From positions 868,001-932,000 of the forward strand of contig NZ_CP006587.1 of assembly GCF_000737515.1 (NCBI RefSeq): a stretch of 64,000 bases of DNA, read 5' to 3'. The position numbers were made by a program, and so were the translations under genes. Under the pieces are notes generated by a model. It saw nothing but the letters and a program-made list of their open reading frames with translations, did not search any database and was not told the DNA's origin. Below are positions 1-6,787 of this stretch, in pieces. The DNA is from Hymenobacter sp. APR13 (GTDB lineage Bacteria; Bacteroidota; Bacteroidia; Cytophagales; Hymenobacteraceae). The number at the start of each line of letters is the position of its first letter. The stretch's first letter is position 1.

Positions 1-63
1 AGGAGGCGAAAAAACCCGCCGCCCCAATATAGCCCACGTAGCCGCAAACAGCGGCCCGGGCCG

Positions 64-71
64 TACTTTTG
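64..71 (+). promoter_or_regulatory. Putative -7 box for tilS
   Basis: TACTTTTG matches the Bacteroidota -7 consensus TAnnTTTG exactly and lies about 30 bases before the tilS ATG. No clear -33 TTTG partner is visible at the usual distance, so the call rests on the -7 box and its position. Confidence 0.4.
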
Positions 72-102
72 CGGCCTGCCATTTCCTTGCTTCCCCTCCC
101 CT

Positions 103-1434
103 ATGCTCGACCAGGTCCGCCGCTACATCCAGGAACACGCGCTTTTCACCCTCGAAACCGACACGCTGCTGGTGGCCGTGAGCGGCGGGCAGGACTCGGT
201 GGTGCTGGCCGACGTGCTGCACCAACTGGGGGCGCAGTTTGCCATTGCCCACTGCCACTTCGGCCTGCGCGCCGACGAGGCCGATGCCGACGAGCAGTTT
301 GTGCGCAAGCTGGCCAAGAAGTACGAGGTGCCCTATTTCGTGGAGTTCTTCCAGACCAAGGCCTTTGCCGAGCAGGAAGGCATTTCGACGCAGATGGCGG
401 CCCGGGCGCTGCGCTACGAGTGGTTTGAGCGAATCCGCCAGACGCAGGGCTACGCCTACGTGGCCACCGCCCACCACCAGCGCGACGCCGCCGAAACCAT
501 GCTGCTCAACCTCACCCACGGCACCGGCCTGGCCGGTTTGCACGGCATCCCGCCCAAAAACGGCCACATCGTGCGGCCGCTGCTGGGCGTGGCCAAGCCT
601 GAGCTGTTTGAGTATCTGGTGGAAAACCAGCTGATGTGGCGCGAAGACGCCTCCAACGACAGCCCCGTGTACCAGCGCAACCGCCTGCGCCAGGAGGTGC
701 TGCCCGTGCTGCGCGACATCAACCCCAGCCTCGACCAGACGCTGCAGTTCACGGCCGAGCGGGTGGGCGGGGCCGAGGAAATCGTGCGCCGCTACGTGCA
801 GGACACCGCCGCCGAGGCCCAGCGCACCGAAACCGACGCCACGTACCTCGACATCCGGCTGCTGCAGAAAACGGCCGCCACCACGCTGGTGCTGCACGAG
901 CTGCTGCGGCTGTTCGGGTTCAGCTTTCCGGTGGTGAAGGACATTGTGGCCGCCTTCCCGGCCGAGCCCGGCCGCCGCTTCGAGTCGCCGACGCACCGGC
1001 TGGTGAAGGACCGCGAGCAGCTGGTTATCACCCCGAAGAACCTCACCAAATTCGGCACGCACCAGCTGCAGGCCGGCCAGGAAGTGCTGAAGATTGACGG
1101 GCTGCACCTGCGCCTGGAGCTGCAGGAAGTAACCGAAGGCTTTGAGGTGCCGCGCGGCAAAGCCGTAGCCGCGCTGGATGCCGATGCGCTGAAATTCCCG
1201 CTCATCGTGCGGCCCTGGCAGGAAGGCGACTGGTTTATGCCCATCGGCATGAAAGGCAAAAAGAAGCTCTCCGACTTCCTCATCGACCAGAAAGTGCCCC
1301 TCAACCTCAAAGACAACGTGCAGGTGCTCTGCTCCGGCGACGGCAAAATCGCCTGGGTCATCGGCTTCCGCCCCGACGAGCGGTTTCGCGTGAACGACGA
1401 CACCGAGCGGGTGCTGGTGGTGAAACGGATGTAG
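103..1434 (+). CDS. tilS: tRNA(Ile)-lysidine synthetase TilS
   Basis: TilS ligates lysine to C34 of the tRNA-Ile CAU anticodon in the cytoplasm, using ATP, so that the tRNA reads AUA instead of AUG. The 443-residue product has the N-type PP-loop SGGQDS at residues 27-32, the following CHFGLRADEADADE stretch, and an AHHQRDAAET block that corresponds to the family's HHxxDxAET segment. The C-terminal TilS substrate-binding domain is recognisable (RPWQEGDWFMPIGMKGKKK and the FLIDQKVP segment). The length is normal for a Bacteroidota TilS with C-terminal domain. The ATG at 103 is preceded by a good -7 box. Oddity: the last 19 codons plus stop are repeated, slightly diverged, 524 bases downstream. 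Identification is firm. Confidence 0.95.
   Translation: MLDQVRRYIQEHALFTLETDTLLVAVSGGQDSVVLADVLHQLGAQFAIAHCHFGLRADEADADEQFVRKLAKKYEVPYFVEFFQTKAFAEQEGISTQMAARALRYEWFERIRQTQGYAYVATAHHQRDAAETMLLNLTHGTGLAGLHGIPPKNGHIVRPLLGVAKPELFEYLVENQLMWREDASNDSPVYQRNRLRQEVLPVLRDINPSLDQTLQFTAERVGGAEEIVRRYVQDTAAEAQRTETDATYLDIRLLQKTAATTLVLHELLRLFGFSFPVVKDIVAAFPAEPGRRFESPTHRLVKDREQLVITPKNLTKFGTHQLQAGQEVLKIDGLHLRLELQEVTEGFEVPRGKAVAALDADALKFPLIVRPWQEGDWFMPIGMKGKKKLSDFLIDQKVPLNLKDNVQVLCSGDGKIAWVIGFRPDERFRVNDDTERVLVVKRM
1373..1434 (+). repeat. Direct repeat copy 1 (functional tilS 3' end)
   Basis: This 62-base segment, covering the last 19 codons and stop of tilS, recurs at 1897-1958 with 58 of 62 positions identical by eye. 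The two copies bracket the small gene at 1479-1820. Confidence 0.85.
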
Positions 1435-1478
1435 AGTTTAGTGCTTAGGAAGTTGAGGAGCGTACAACTATTTAAAAC

Positions 1479-1820
1479 ATGGCAACGAAAACGAAGCTGT
1501 TAGTTCTAGCAACTTTAACATTTTTAGCTCTTGCCTTTTATCTATTGGCAGGTTTATTAATCACGAGTTCAACACCTTCCATAATAGATGAGACTATCGA
1601 GGCCAGTAAAGCAGACAGGAAGCTTAACTCACTGATAGGCACGTATCGGGGTTTTCAAGCAGAATTCGACGAAAACGATACCGAAAGAGATACCATTAAT
1701 TTCACCATTCTTCACAAAGGTTCGAGGAAGAATATACTTATAAAATACAAGGCAAAGAGCACATATAAAGGCAAGTGGAAACTAATAAATAGTGACACAA
1801 TCAGCATCACTGATAAATAG
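1479..1820 (+). CDS. Small membrane-anchored protein of unknown function
   Basis: I do not recognise this 113-residue protein. It has a positively charged start (MATKTK), one strong hydrophobic segment at about residues 7-29 that could be an uncleaved anchor, then a polar region rich in Lys, Asp, Thr and beta-prone residues that would face the periplasm. The pattern of TYRGF, NFTILHKG and GKWKLINSDTISI resembles small lipocalin-like or META-like beta domains in general feel only; I infer no function. Base composition is clearly more AT-rich than tilS and mdh on either side, and it lies between two copies of the tilS 3' end, which suggests it arrived by insertion or recombination. The ATG at 1479 follows an AT-rich leader without an obvious Shine-Dalgarno site, as is usual in Bacteroidota. 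Confidence 0.6.
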   Translation: MATKTKLLVLATLTFLALAFYLLAGLLITSSTPSIIDETIEASKADRKLNSLIGTYRGFQAEFDENDTERDTINFTILHKGSRKNILIKYKAKSTYKGKWKLINSDTISITDK

Positions 1821-1896
1821 CTAACCCCTACCGAGAAGTGAGAAGCAACAGTGCCGATTTTATTGTCCGCAAACTGTAAGTAGGACTTCCCATGCT

Positions 1897-1958
1897 CCGA
1901 CGAGCGGTTCCGCGTGAACGACAACATCGAGCGGGTGCTGGTGGTGAAGCGGATGTAG
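1897..1958 (+). pseudogene. Remnant copy of tilS 3' end
   Basis: The segment reads DERFRVNDNIERVLVVKRM followed by a TAG stop, against DERFRVNDDTERVLVVKRM in tilS. Four of 62 bases differ and two substitutions change residues (Asp to Asn, Thr to Ile). There is no start codon or remaining tilS body, so it is a fragment. It may be the original chromosomal tilS end left after insertion, or the product of a recombination with a related strain. Confidence 0.8.
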
Positions 1959-2077
1959 ATTTTAGGGCTTAGTGCCTGGTACTTAGTGCTTAGAAAGTTG
2001 GTGAATGTTGTCTGCCTGCATCTGTAATTGCCTAAGCTATACGCAGTAAGCACTTAGCGCGGCCTCAAACCTCCGCC

Positions 2078-2105
2078 TAAGCACTAAGCACTAAGCACCA
2101 AGCAC
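2078..2105 (+). repeat. Tandem heptamer repeat, four units
   Basis: TAAGCAC occurs three times in tandem, followed by CAAGCAC, with exact 7-base spacing. The array abuts the putative -7 box of mdh at 2106. Inverse copies (GTGCTTA) are scattered at 1439-1446 and 1965-1995. Confidence 0.8.
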
Positions 2106-2113
2106 TATCTTTA
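2106..2113 (+). promoter_or_regulatory. Putative -7 box for mdh
   Basis: TATCTTTA differs from TAnnTTTG at the last base only and lies 37 bases before the mdh ATG. The -33 region would fall inside the heptamer array, where no TTTG is visible. Confidence 0.35.
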
Positions 2114-2149
2114 CACTTATAACGTAACCCTCACCCAATTCCTCACCCG

Positions 2150-3091
2150 ATGAAAGTTACCGTAGTTGGGGCTGGCAACGTGGGCGCAACCTGCGCCGAC
2201 GTATTGGCCACCCGCGAAATTGCCAACGAAATCGTACTGGTTGACATCAAGGAAGGCTTCGCCGAAGGCAAGGCCCTCGACATCTGGCAGAAAGCACCCA
2301 TCATCGGCTACGACTCGCGCACCGTGGGCGTGACCAGCGACTACGCCCGCACGGCCGATTCCGACGTGGTGGTGATTACCTCCGGCCTGCCCCGCAAGCC
2401 CGGCATGACCCGCGACGACCTGATTTCGACCAACGCCGGTATCGTGAAATCGGTGACCGAGCAGGTGGTGAAATACTCGCCCAACGCCATCATCATCATC
2501 GTGAGCAACCCGCTCGACGTGATGACCTACCAGGCCCACCTCACCTCTGGCCTGCCCCGCAACAAGGTGTTCGGCATGGCTGGCATCCTCGACACGGCCC
2601 GCTACCGCGCTTTCCTGGCTGAGGCCCTGAACGTGAGCCCCAAAGACATTCAGGCGGTGCTCATGGGTGGCCACGGCGACACCATGGTGCCCCTGCCCCG
2701 CTACACCACCGTAGGCGGCATCCCCGTAACCGAGCTGATCGGCAAAGAGGAGTTGGACGCCATTGTGGCCCGCACCACCAACGGTGGCGGCGAGCTGGTG
2801 AAGCTGATGGGTACTTCGGCCTGGTACGCGCCCGGCGCGGCTGCCGCTCAGATGGTAGAGGCCATCGTGCGCGACCAGCGTCGCGTGTTCCCGGTGTGCA
2901 TCAAGCTGGAAGGCGAGTATGGCATCGACGGCGTGTACCTGGGTGCTCCGGTTATCCTGGGCAAAAACGGCATCGAGAAAGTAATCGAGCTGCAGCTCAA
3001 CGACGAAGAAAAAGCGCTGCTGGAAACCTCGCGTGGCCACGTGAAAGAAGTAATGGACGCGCTGGACAACATGAGCAAGGCTTCGGCCTAA
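2150..3091 (+). CDS. mdh: Malate dehydrogenase (LDH-like type)
   Basis: NAD-dependent malate dehydrogenase interconverts malate and oxaloacetate in the cytoplasmic TCA cycle. The 313-residue protein starts with the Rossmann nucleotide loop GAGNVGAT (residues 7-14), with Asp32 at the end of beta-2 favouring NAD. The mobile loop PRKPGMTRDD (81-90) carries Arg in the substrate-specificity position, which separates malate from lactate dehydrogenases. Asp148 in ILDTARYR and His175 in GGHGDT form the proton relay. Length and motifs fit the tetrameric LDH-like MDH of Bacteroidota and Chlorobi (MDH type 3). It is monocistronic: it has its own promoter region and a hairpin terminator follows. Confidence 0.96.
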   Translation: MKVTVVGAGNVGATCADVLATREIANEIVLVDIKEGFAEGKALDIWQKAPIIGYDSRTVGVTSDYARTADSDVVVITSGLPRKPGMTRDDLISTNAGIVKSVTEQVVKYSPNAIIIIVSNPLDVMTYQAHLTSGLPRNKVFGMAGILDTARYRAFLAEALNVSPKDIQAVLMGGHGDTMVPLPRYTTVGGIPVTELIGKEELDAIVARTTNGGGELVKLMGTSAWYAPGAAAAQMVEAIVRDQRRVFPVCIKLEGEYGIDGVYLGAPVILGKNGIEKVIELQLNDEEKALLETSRGHVKEVMDALDNMSKASA

Positions 3092-3111
3092 GCTTCTCCA
3101 GCCACCAACAG

Positions 3112-3147
3112 AAACCGGCCGTTCTGCGCAAGCAGGGCGGCCGGTTT
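3112..3147 (+). terminator. Terminator of mdh
   Basis: AAACCGGCC (3112-3120) pairs perfectly with GGCCGGTTT (3139-3147), with an inner CTGC/GCAG pair, and the right arm runs into a T-rich stretch. It begins 20 bases after the mdh stop. Confidence 0.75.
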
Positions 3148-3157
3148 TGCGTTTGGA

Positions 3158-3187
3158 AGTAGCGCGAACTTTGTAGTTCGCGCTACT
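3158..3187. repeat. Perfect 13-bp hairpin
   Basis: AGTAGCGCGAACT (3158-3170) and AGTTCGCGCTACT (3175-3187) are exact reverse complements around a TTGT loop. It has no T tract on either side, so it looks like a short dispersed palindrome and not a second terminator. Confidence 0.75.
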
Positions 3188-3325
3188 CTGCAACGATTCC
3201 GCAACAGCCATACAACCTTCCGGCCCAAGGGCGGCCCTATGCAGGCAACCTGGCTCCTGCGGCTCCGGTCTGTTGCTCTCAGTGCGTCTGCTAGTGTCTT
3301 GCCTTCCCGCTTTATTACGATATCT

Positions 3326-4591
3326 ATGAAAGCCCTCTTCCTGAGTTTCTGGCTGCTGCTAGCCGGCACCACCGCTACCCTAGCCCAGCAAACGCCCACC
3401 GGCATTCGGCCCCTCGACCAGCTGGTGGCGGCCATCAACACCAAATCGGTGGAGCCGCTGCAGCCGTTTCTGGGCAGCGAGACGCGGGTGGGAAGCCTGC
3501 CGGCCACCTACACCCCGCAGCTGCTGGCGCAGCTGATTCCCGGCTTTGGGCCCGTGGAAAACGTGCGGCTGGTACGCCAGGCTCCCGAAGGTGCCAACAT
3601 TCGCTACGTGTGCGCGTTCACCCGCCAGGGCACGGAGAAGGAGTACGACTTTCTGTTGAGTGCCGAGGGGAAATTCCTGGAGCTGAACCTGGCCAAAGCC
3701 AGCGTGAAGAAGATTGCCACGGCCACCACCACCCTGGACCTGACCACGCCACCCGCCGTAACCGTGCCCATGCGCCTGATGGACGGCCTGATTGTGGTGG
3801 AAGCCGAGGTAGACGGCCGCCGCGGCAATTTCCTGCTCGACTCTGGCGCGCCGGCCCTGATGCTCAACCAGCGCGAGTTTGCCCCCAACCCCGGCGAAAC
3901 CACCGCCACGGCCGGCGGTATGCGCGGCGTAAACGGCAGCATGGGCAGCTACTCTTACCACACCACCCAGAGCTTCGACTGGGCCGGCATCCGGTTCCAG
4001 AACCGCGAAGTGCCCACCCTGGACCTCACCAGCCTGGAGCAGCGGCTGAAGGGTTTGAAGCTGCTGGGCCTCATCGGCTACAACCTGCTCGACCAGTACG
4101 CCCTCACCCTCGACTACCGCGCCGCCCAGGTGCAGCTCCGCAAGCCCGACCCCGCCCCCACAGGCCCAGCCCCTACCGGCCCGGCGCCGCTGCTGAGCGT
4201 GCCCTTCACGCTGCGCGGCCACCTGCCGATACTGGAAGCCACCGCCGCCGGCCAGACCTGGCAGTTGGCCCTGGACTCCGGCGCCCAGTACAACCTGCTG
4301 GACCAGCAATACGCCCCCGCGTTCCAGAAAACGTTGCGTAAAAAGGAAAACGTCACGCTGCAGGGCGCCGACAACCTCTCGCGCACGGTGGTGAGCGGGC
4401 AGGTGCCAGAGCTGCAGGTGGGCGGCAAGCTGGCCTTCCGCAACCAGTCCACGGTGTTCACCGATATTTCCCACCTCAACAGCAAGCCCGGCCAGGTGCC
4501 GGTGCAGGGCCTCGTGGGCTACCCGTTCCTGAGCCAGTACCGCACCACCATCGACTTCGTGAACAAGCAGGTACGGTTTTATAGCTGGTAG
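3326..4591 (+). CDS. Secreted tandem retropepsin-like aspartic protease
   Basis: The open frame extends upstream to 3239, but the ATG at 3326 gives a clean signal peptide (MKALFLSFWLLLAGTTATLA, residues 1-20), so I take that start; 421 residues. Two similar halves follow. Each has the catalytic DSG triad of clan AA aspartic proteases (Asp172 in LLDSGAPALML; Asp317 in ALDSGAQYNLL) and the later hydrophobic-Gly flap-core motif (LLGLIGYNLLDQY; LVGYPFLSQY). A Pro/Thr/Ala-rich linker lies at about 274-290. Retropepsins normally dimerise to bring two Asp together; here both copies are in one chain, as in pepsins, but each half looks like an independent retropepsin fold (Asp_protease_2 type). Substrate is unknown; the location is periplasm or outside. 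Monocistronic, convergent with the rhomboid gene. Confidence 0.8.
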   Translation: MKALFLSFWLLLAGTTATLAQQTPTGIRPLDQLVAAINTKSVEPLQPFLGSETRVGSLPATYTPQLLAQLIPGFGPVENVRLVRQAPEGANIRYVCAFTRQGTEKEYDFLLSAEGKFLELNLAKASVKKIATATTTLDLTTPPAVTVPMRLMDGLIVVEAEVDGRRGNFLLDSGAPALMLNQREFAPNPGETTATAGGMRGVNGSMGSYSYHTTQSFDWAGIRFQNREVPTLDLTSLEQRLKGLKLLGLIGYNLLDQYALTLDYRAAQVQLRKPDPAPTGPAPTGPAPLLSVPFTLRGHLPILEATAAGQTWQLALDSGAQYNLLDQQYAPAFQKTLRKKENVTLQGADNLSRTVVSGQVPELQVGGKLAFRNQSTVFTDISHLNSKPGQVPVQGLVGYPFLSQYRTTIDFVNKQVRFYSW

Positions 4592-4594
4592 GCC

Positions 4595-4622
4595 TGTAGC
4601 ATAGGCTTCAGCCTGTGCCGTC
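4595..4622 (+). repeat. 28-bp dispersed repeat, copy 1
   Basis: This segment matches, in opposite orientation, the sequence at 12287-12314 with 25 of 28 positions identical by eye. Core sense sequence: TAGGCTTCAGCCTG. It starts just after the stop of the aspartic protease gene. Confidence 0.7.
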
Positions 4623-4632
4623 AGTAGCATGT

Positions 4633-4802
4633 TGTCATTGCGAGCAGCGCGAAGCAATCCTTCCTCTCAAAGCTGAAAACAACCCTAAAAGCAAAGCCCT
4701 CCGGCGTTAGTGTACTATACTAACGCCGGAGGGCTTTCTGCTTAGTTTAGGCTTAGCGCATGGAGAGGAAGGATTGCTTCGTCGTGCCTCCTCGCAATGA
4801 CA
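4633..4802. repeat. Large palindromic element enclosing a terminator
   Basis: The left arm begins TGTCATTGCGAG and ends CCTTCCTCTC (4633-4668). The right arm (4763-4802) begins GAGAGGAAGG and ends CTCGCAATGACA, nearly the reverse complement with a small indel. The arms enclose the 19-bp hairpin at 4693-4737. The TGTCATTGCGAG type of sequence is a common intergenic repeat in Hymenobacter-like genomes to my knowledge. Confidence 0.75.
4693..4737. terminator. Bidirectional terminator
   Basis: A perfect 19-bp stem starting AAAGCCCTCCGG (4693-4711) pairs with the arm ending CCGGAGGGCTTT (4719-4737), with a 7-base loop. It lies between the convergent protease and rhomboid genes and can serve both. 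Confidence 0.8.
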
Positions 4803-4813
4803 GCTAGTGCCTG

Positions 4814-5710
4814 CTATTTCTGGCTGGCCTTGAACAGGCGCTGTTTTTCGTCTTTGGAAAGGCTTTCGTAGCCGGAGCGGGAGATTTTGTCAAGGATGGC
4901 ATCGAGGTCTTCCTGCTCGGGCTTGGGCAGGGTGCCTTTGCGGGCGCCCGATGCGGCCGGAGCTGCTGCCGCGCCGCCGCGGTGCGTCACGCGCAGGCGC
5001 GGGCCCGAGAGCAGGCCGCCCACCCAGTCGCCGATGGCCTGCACGGGGCGGCCCAGGTCGCGGCCGCGCTGCAGCTGCTTGATGAACAGGAAGCCCAGCA
5101 GCGCGCCGCCCAGGTGGGCAATTTCGCCGCCCGGGTTGCCGCCATCAATGCCTGCAATGCTGATGATAACCACCACGGCTGCAATGTATTTGATGCGCAC
5201 CGGGCCCAGGAAAATAATGCTGAACGTGTAGTCGGGCAGCAGCGTGGCGGCGCCCAGGATGATGGCCGTGACGCCCGCCGAGGCCCCATAGAGCATGGCC
5301 GGGCGGCCGGCAAACACCGGCACGAAGTTGTAGGCCAGCAGATACAGCGCGGCACCGGCCAGCGCCCCCAGAATATACAGGCTCACCAGCTTCCGGTCGC
5401 CGAGGTACTCACGCACCAGCGAGCCGAACCAGTACAGATTCAGCAGGTTGAACAGGATGTGGAAGAAATCGGTGTGGACGAAGGCGTAGGTGAGCAGCGT
5501 CCAGGGGCGGGTAAGCAGCGTCCAGGGGCCGGAGGGCACCGCCAGCCACTCCAGCACCAGCGTGATGTCGAGGCGGCCCGCCGTCACCAGATACAGCGTG
5601 ACGCGGATCAGCAGCAGCACTACAAACACCAGCACATTGATCAGCAGCAGCTGGCTCAGGGCATTGTCGCGCCGGGTGAGGGTGGCGCGGATGTCATCAA
5701 GGAAACTCAT
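4814..5710 (-). CDS. Rhomboid intramembrane serine protease with C-terminal tail
   Basis: Rhomboids cleave transmembrane proteins inside the inner membrane with a Ser-His dyad. This 298-residue protein has six or seven hydrophobic segments, the catalytic Ser144 in YGASAGVTA (a GxSxG variant of GxSG) and His199 in EIAHLGGALLG. The L1 region has HTDFFHILFN. After the membrane core comes a cytosolic tail with a short conserved end (DAILDKISRSGYESLSKDEK), a C-terminal block I know from Bacteroidota rhomboids. Oddity: residues 60-74 read GPWTLLTRPWTLLTY, produced by a 21-base tandem duplication in the gene. It lies 63 bases after the second rhomboid gene and probably shares its transcript. Substrate unknown. 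Confidence 0.9.
   Translation of the reverse strand: MSFLDDIRATLTRRDNALSQLLLINVLVFVVLLLIRVTLYLVTAGRLDITLVLEWLAVPSGPWTLLTRPWTLLTYAFVHTDFFHILFNLLNLYWFGSLVREYLGDRKLVSLYILGALAGAALYLLAYNFVPVFAGRPAMLYGASAGVTAIILGAATLLPDYTFSIIFLGPVRIKYIAAVVVIISIAGIDGGNPGGEIAHLGGALLGFLFIKQLQRGRDLGRPVQAIGDWVGGLLSGPRLRVTHRGGAAAAPAASGARKGTLPKPEQEDLDAILDKISRSGYESLSKDEKQRLFKASQK
5490..5531 (-). repeat. In-frame 21-bp tandem duplication inside rhomboid gene
   Basis: Two adjacent 21-base units (5490-5510 and 5511-5531) match at 19 positions. On the coding strand they add seven residues (PWTLLTR repeated as PWTLLTY) just before the L1 loop of the protease. Confidence 0.85.
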
Positions 5711-5773
5711 GGAGAGGAAAGCAAGGAGAACGGCAGGCTACGCGAAGCTACAACTTGGCAGGCATGCGGCACC

Positions 5774-6571
5774 TCAGCCGTAGTGCGTGCCGTTGCGCTG
5801 CCAGATTTTCAACACAATGAAGCCAATCAACATTCCGCCCAAATGCGCGAAGTGCGCCACATTGTCGCCGGGTACCGGGTGGATGCCCTGGTAGAGCTCG
5901 TAGGCGGTATAGAGCGTCACGAACAGCCAGGCCTTGATGGGAATCGGAATCGGGAAGATGATGAGCGACTGCTGCGGAAACAGGAACCCGAACGCAAACA
6001 GCACCCCAAACAGCGCCCCCGACGCCCCCAGCATCCCGGCCTCCGGGCTGTTGATGGCCCGGTCGTAGATGGCCTGAATGGTTTCCGTGGCGGAGGCAAT
6101 CAGCCCTTGGTCGTTAGGCGTGCGCTGCATCTGGGCGGCTACCGCCGAGAAGGAGTCGCCGGCTTCGGGCAGGTAGTTGTGGAAGTAGTTGGAGAAGGCC
6201 ACGCCCGACGGCGCTTCCTGGAACGCAATCCGGTCGGTGTCCATCTGGTGCAGCTCGTAGGCGCGCACGCCTTGGTAGAGCATGCCGGCGCCCACGCCGC
6301 AGATCAGCCAATACGTCAGAAACCGTTTCGGACCCCACACGTCTTCCAGCGAGGCCCCGATGAATACGAGGCCCAGCATGTTGGAAAACAGGTGGGCGAA
6401 GCTGCCGTGCAGAAACATATAGGTCAGGAACTGCCAGGGCTGAAAGTACACCGACCCAATCGGGTAAAGGGCGCCCAGCACCGTCACCTGCGACCCAAAC
6501 TGGCTTTGCAGAAAAAACACCAGCACGTTGATGATGAGCAGCGTGCGAACGGTGGGAGTAAGTCGGAACAT
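5774..6571 (-). CDS. Rhomboid intramembrane serine protease
   Basis: A 265-residue integral membrane protein with the standard rhomboid signature: HGSFAHLFSNMLGL in L1/TM2, catalytic Ser184 in LGASGALFG and His243 in AHFAHLGGMLIGF. Between TM3 and TM4 it carries an unusually long polar insertion (about residues 105-178, including DRIAFQEAPSGVAFSNYF), which would sit at the membrane surface or in a loop; this is a feature of many Bacteroidota rhomboids. It lacks the tail of its neighbour, so the two are not recent duplicates. Its gene precedes the other rhomboid gene and follows mutL on the same strand, but a 102-bp palindrome separates it from mutL. Confidence 0.92.
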   Translation of the reverse strand: MFRLTPTVRTLLIINVLVFFLQSQFGSQVTVLGALYPIGSVYFQPWQFLTYMFLHGSFAHLFSNMLGLVFIGASLEDVWGPKRFLTYWLICGVGAGMLYQGVRAYELHQMDTDRIAFQEAPSGVAFSNYFHNYLPEAGDSFSAVAAQMQRTPNDQGLIASATETIQAIYDRAINSPEAGMLGASGALFGVLFAFGFLFPQQSLIIFPIPIPIKAWLFVTLYTAYELYQGIHPVPGDNVAHFAHLGGMLIGFIVLKIWQRNGTHYG

Positions 6572-6678
6572 GAATCGCTGATTTGCGCTGATTGAAGTGA
6601 TTTCGCTGATTTTTCTTCCCTTACGCTATACCGGGCGGTTTGGCCGGATGAGGTTGACCTGATGGGTTTTGTTAAACG

Positions 6679-6780
6679 GTGTAGAGACGCGAAACTTCGC
6701 GTCTCGTCGTTGCTGATGTTGTTCAGCCGGCATGGTTCCGGTCGTTCAACGACGAGACGCGAAGTGTCGCGTCTCTACAC
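6679..6780. repeat. Palindromic repeat, family 1, copy A
   Basis: The outer arms are GTGTAGAGACGCGA and TCGCGTCTCTACAC; inner arms CGTCTCGTCGTT and AACGACGAGACG also pair. The reverse complement of 23534-23634 aligns along the whole element including the unpaired centre (TGCTGATGTTGTT...), so both belong to one family in opposite orientation. Confidence 0.9.
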
Positions 6781-6787
6781 CGCTAGA

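Larger units (their letters stand above)
1821..2149. other. Intergenic region with tilS remnant and heptamer repeats
   Basis: This 329-base gap holds no convincing gene. It contains the second copy of the tilS tail (1897-1958), several copies of the heptamer GTGCTTA in one orientation around 1965-1995, a run of the same heptamer in the opposite orientation at 2078-2105, and the mdh promoter region. Confidence 0.7.

Noticed and set aside
5740..5765. Inverted repeat-like GGCTACGCGAAGCTACAAC near the rhomboid gap
   Set aside because: Too short and imperfect; no second copy noticed in the window.
4982..6595. 537-codon frame opposite both rhomboid genes
   Set aside because: Spans two certain genes and their gap; Gln/His/Arg rich with no family features.
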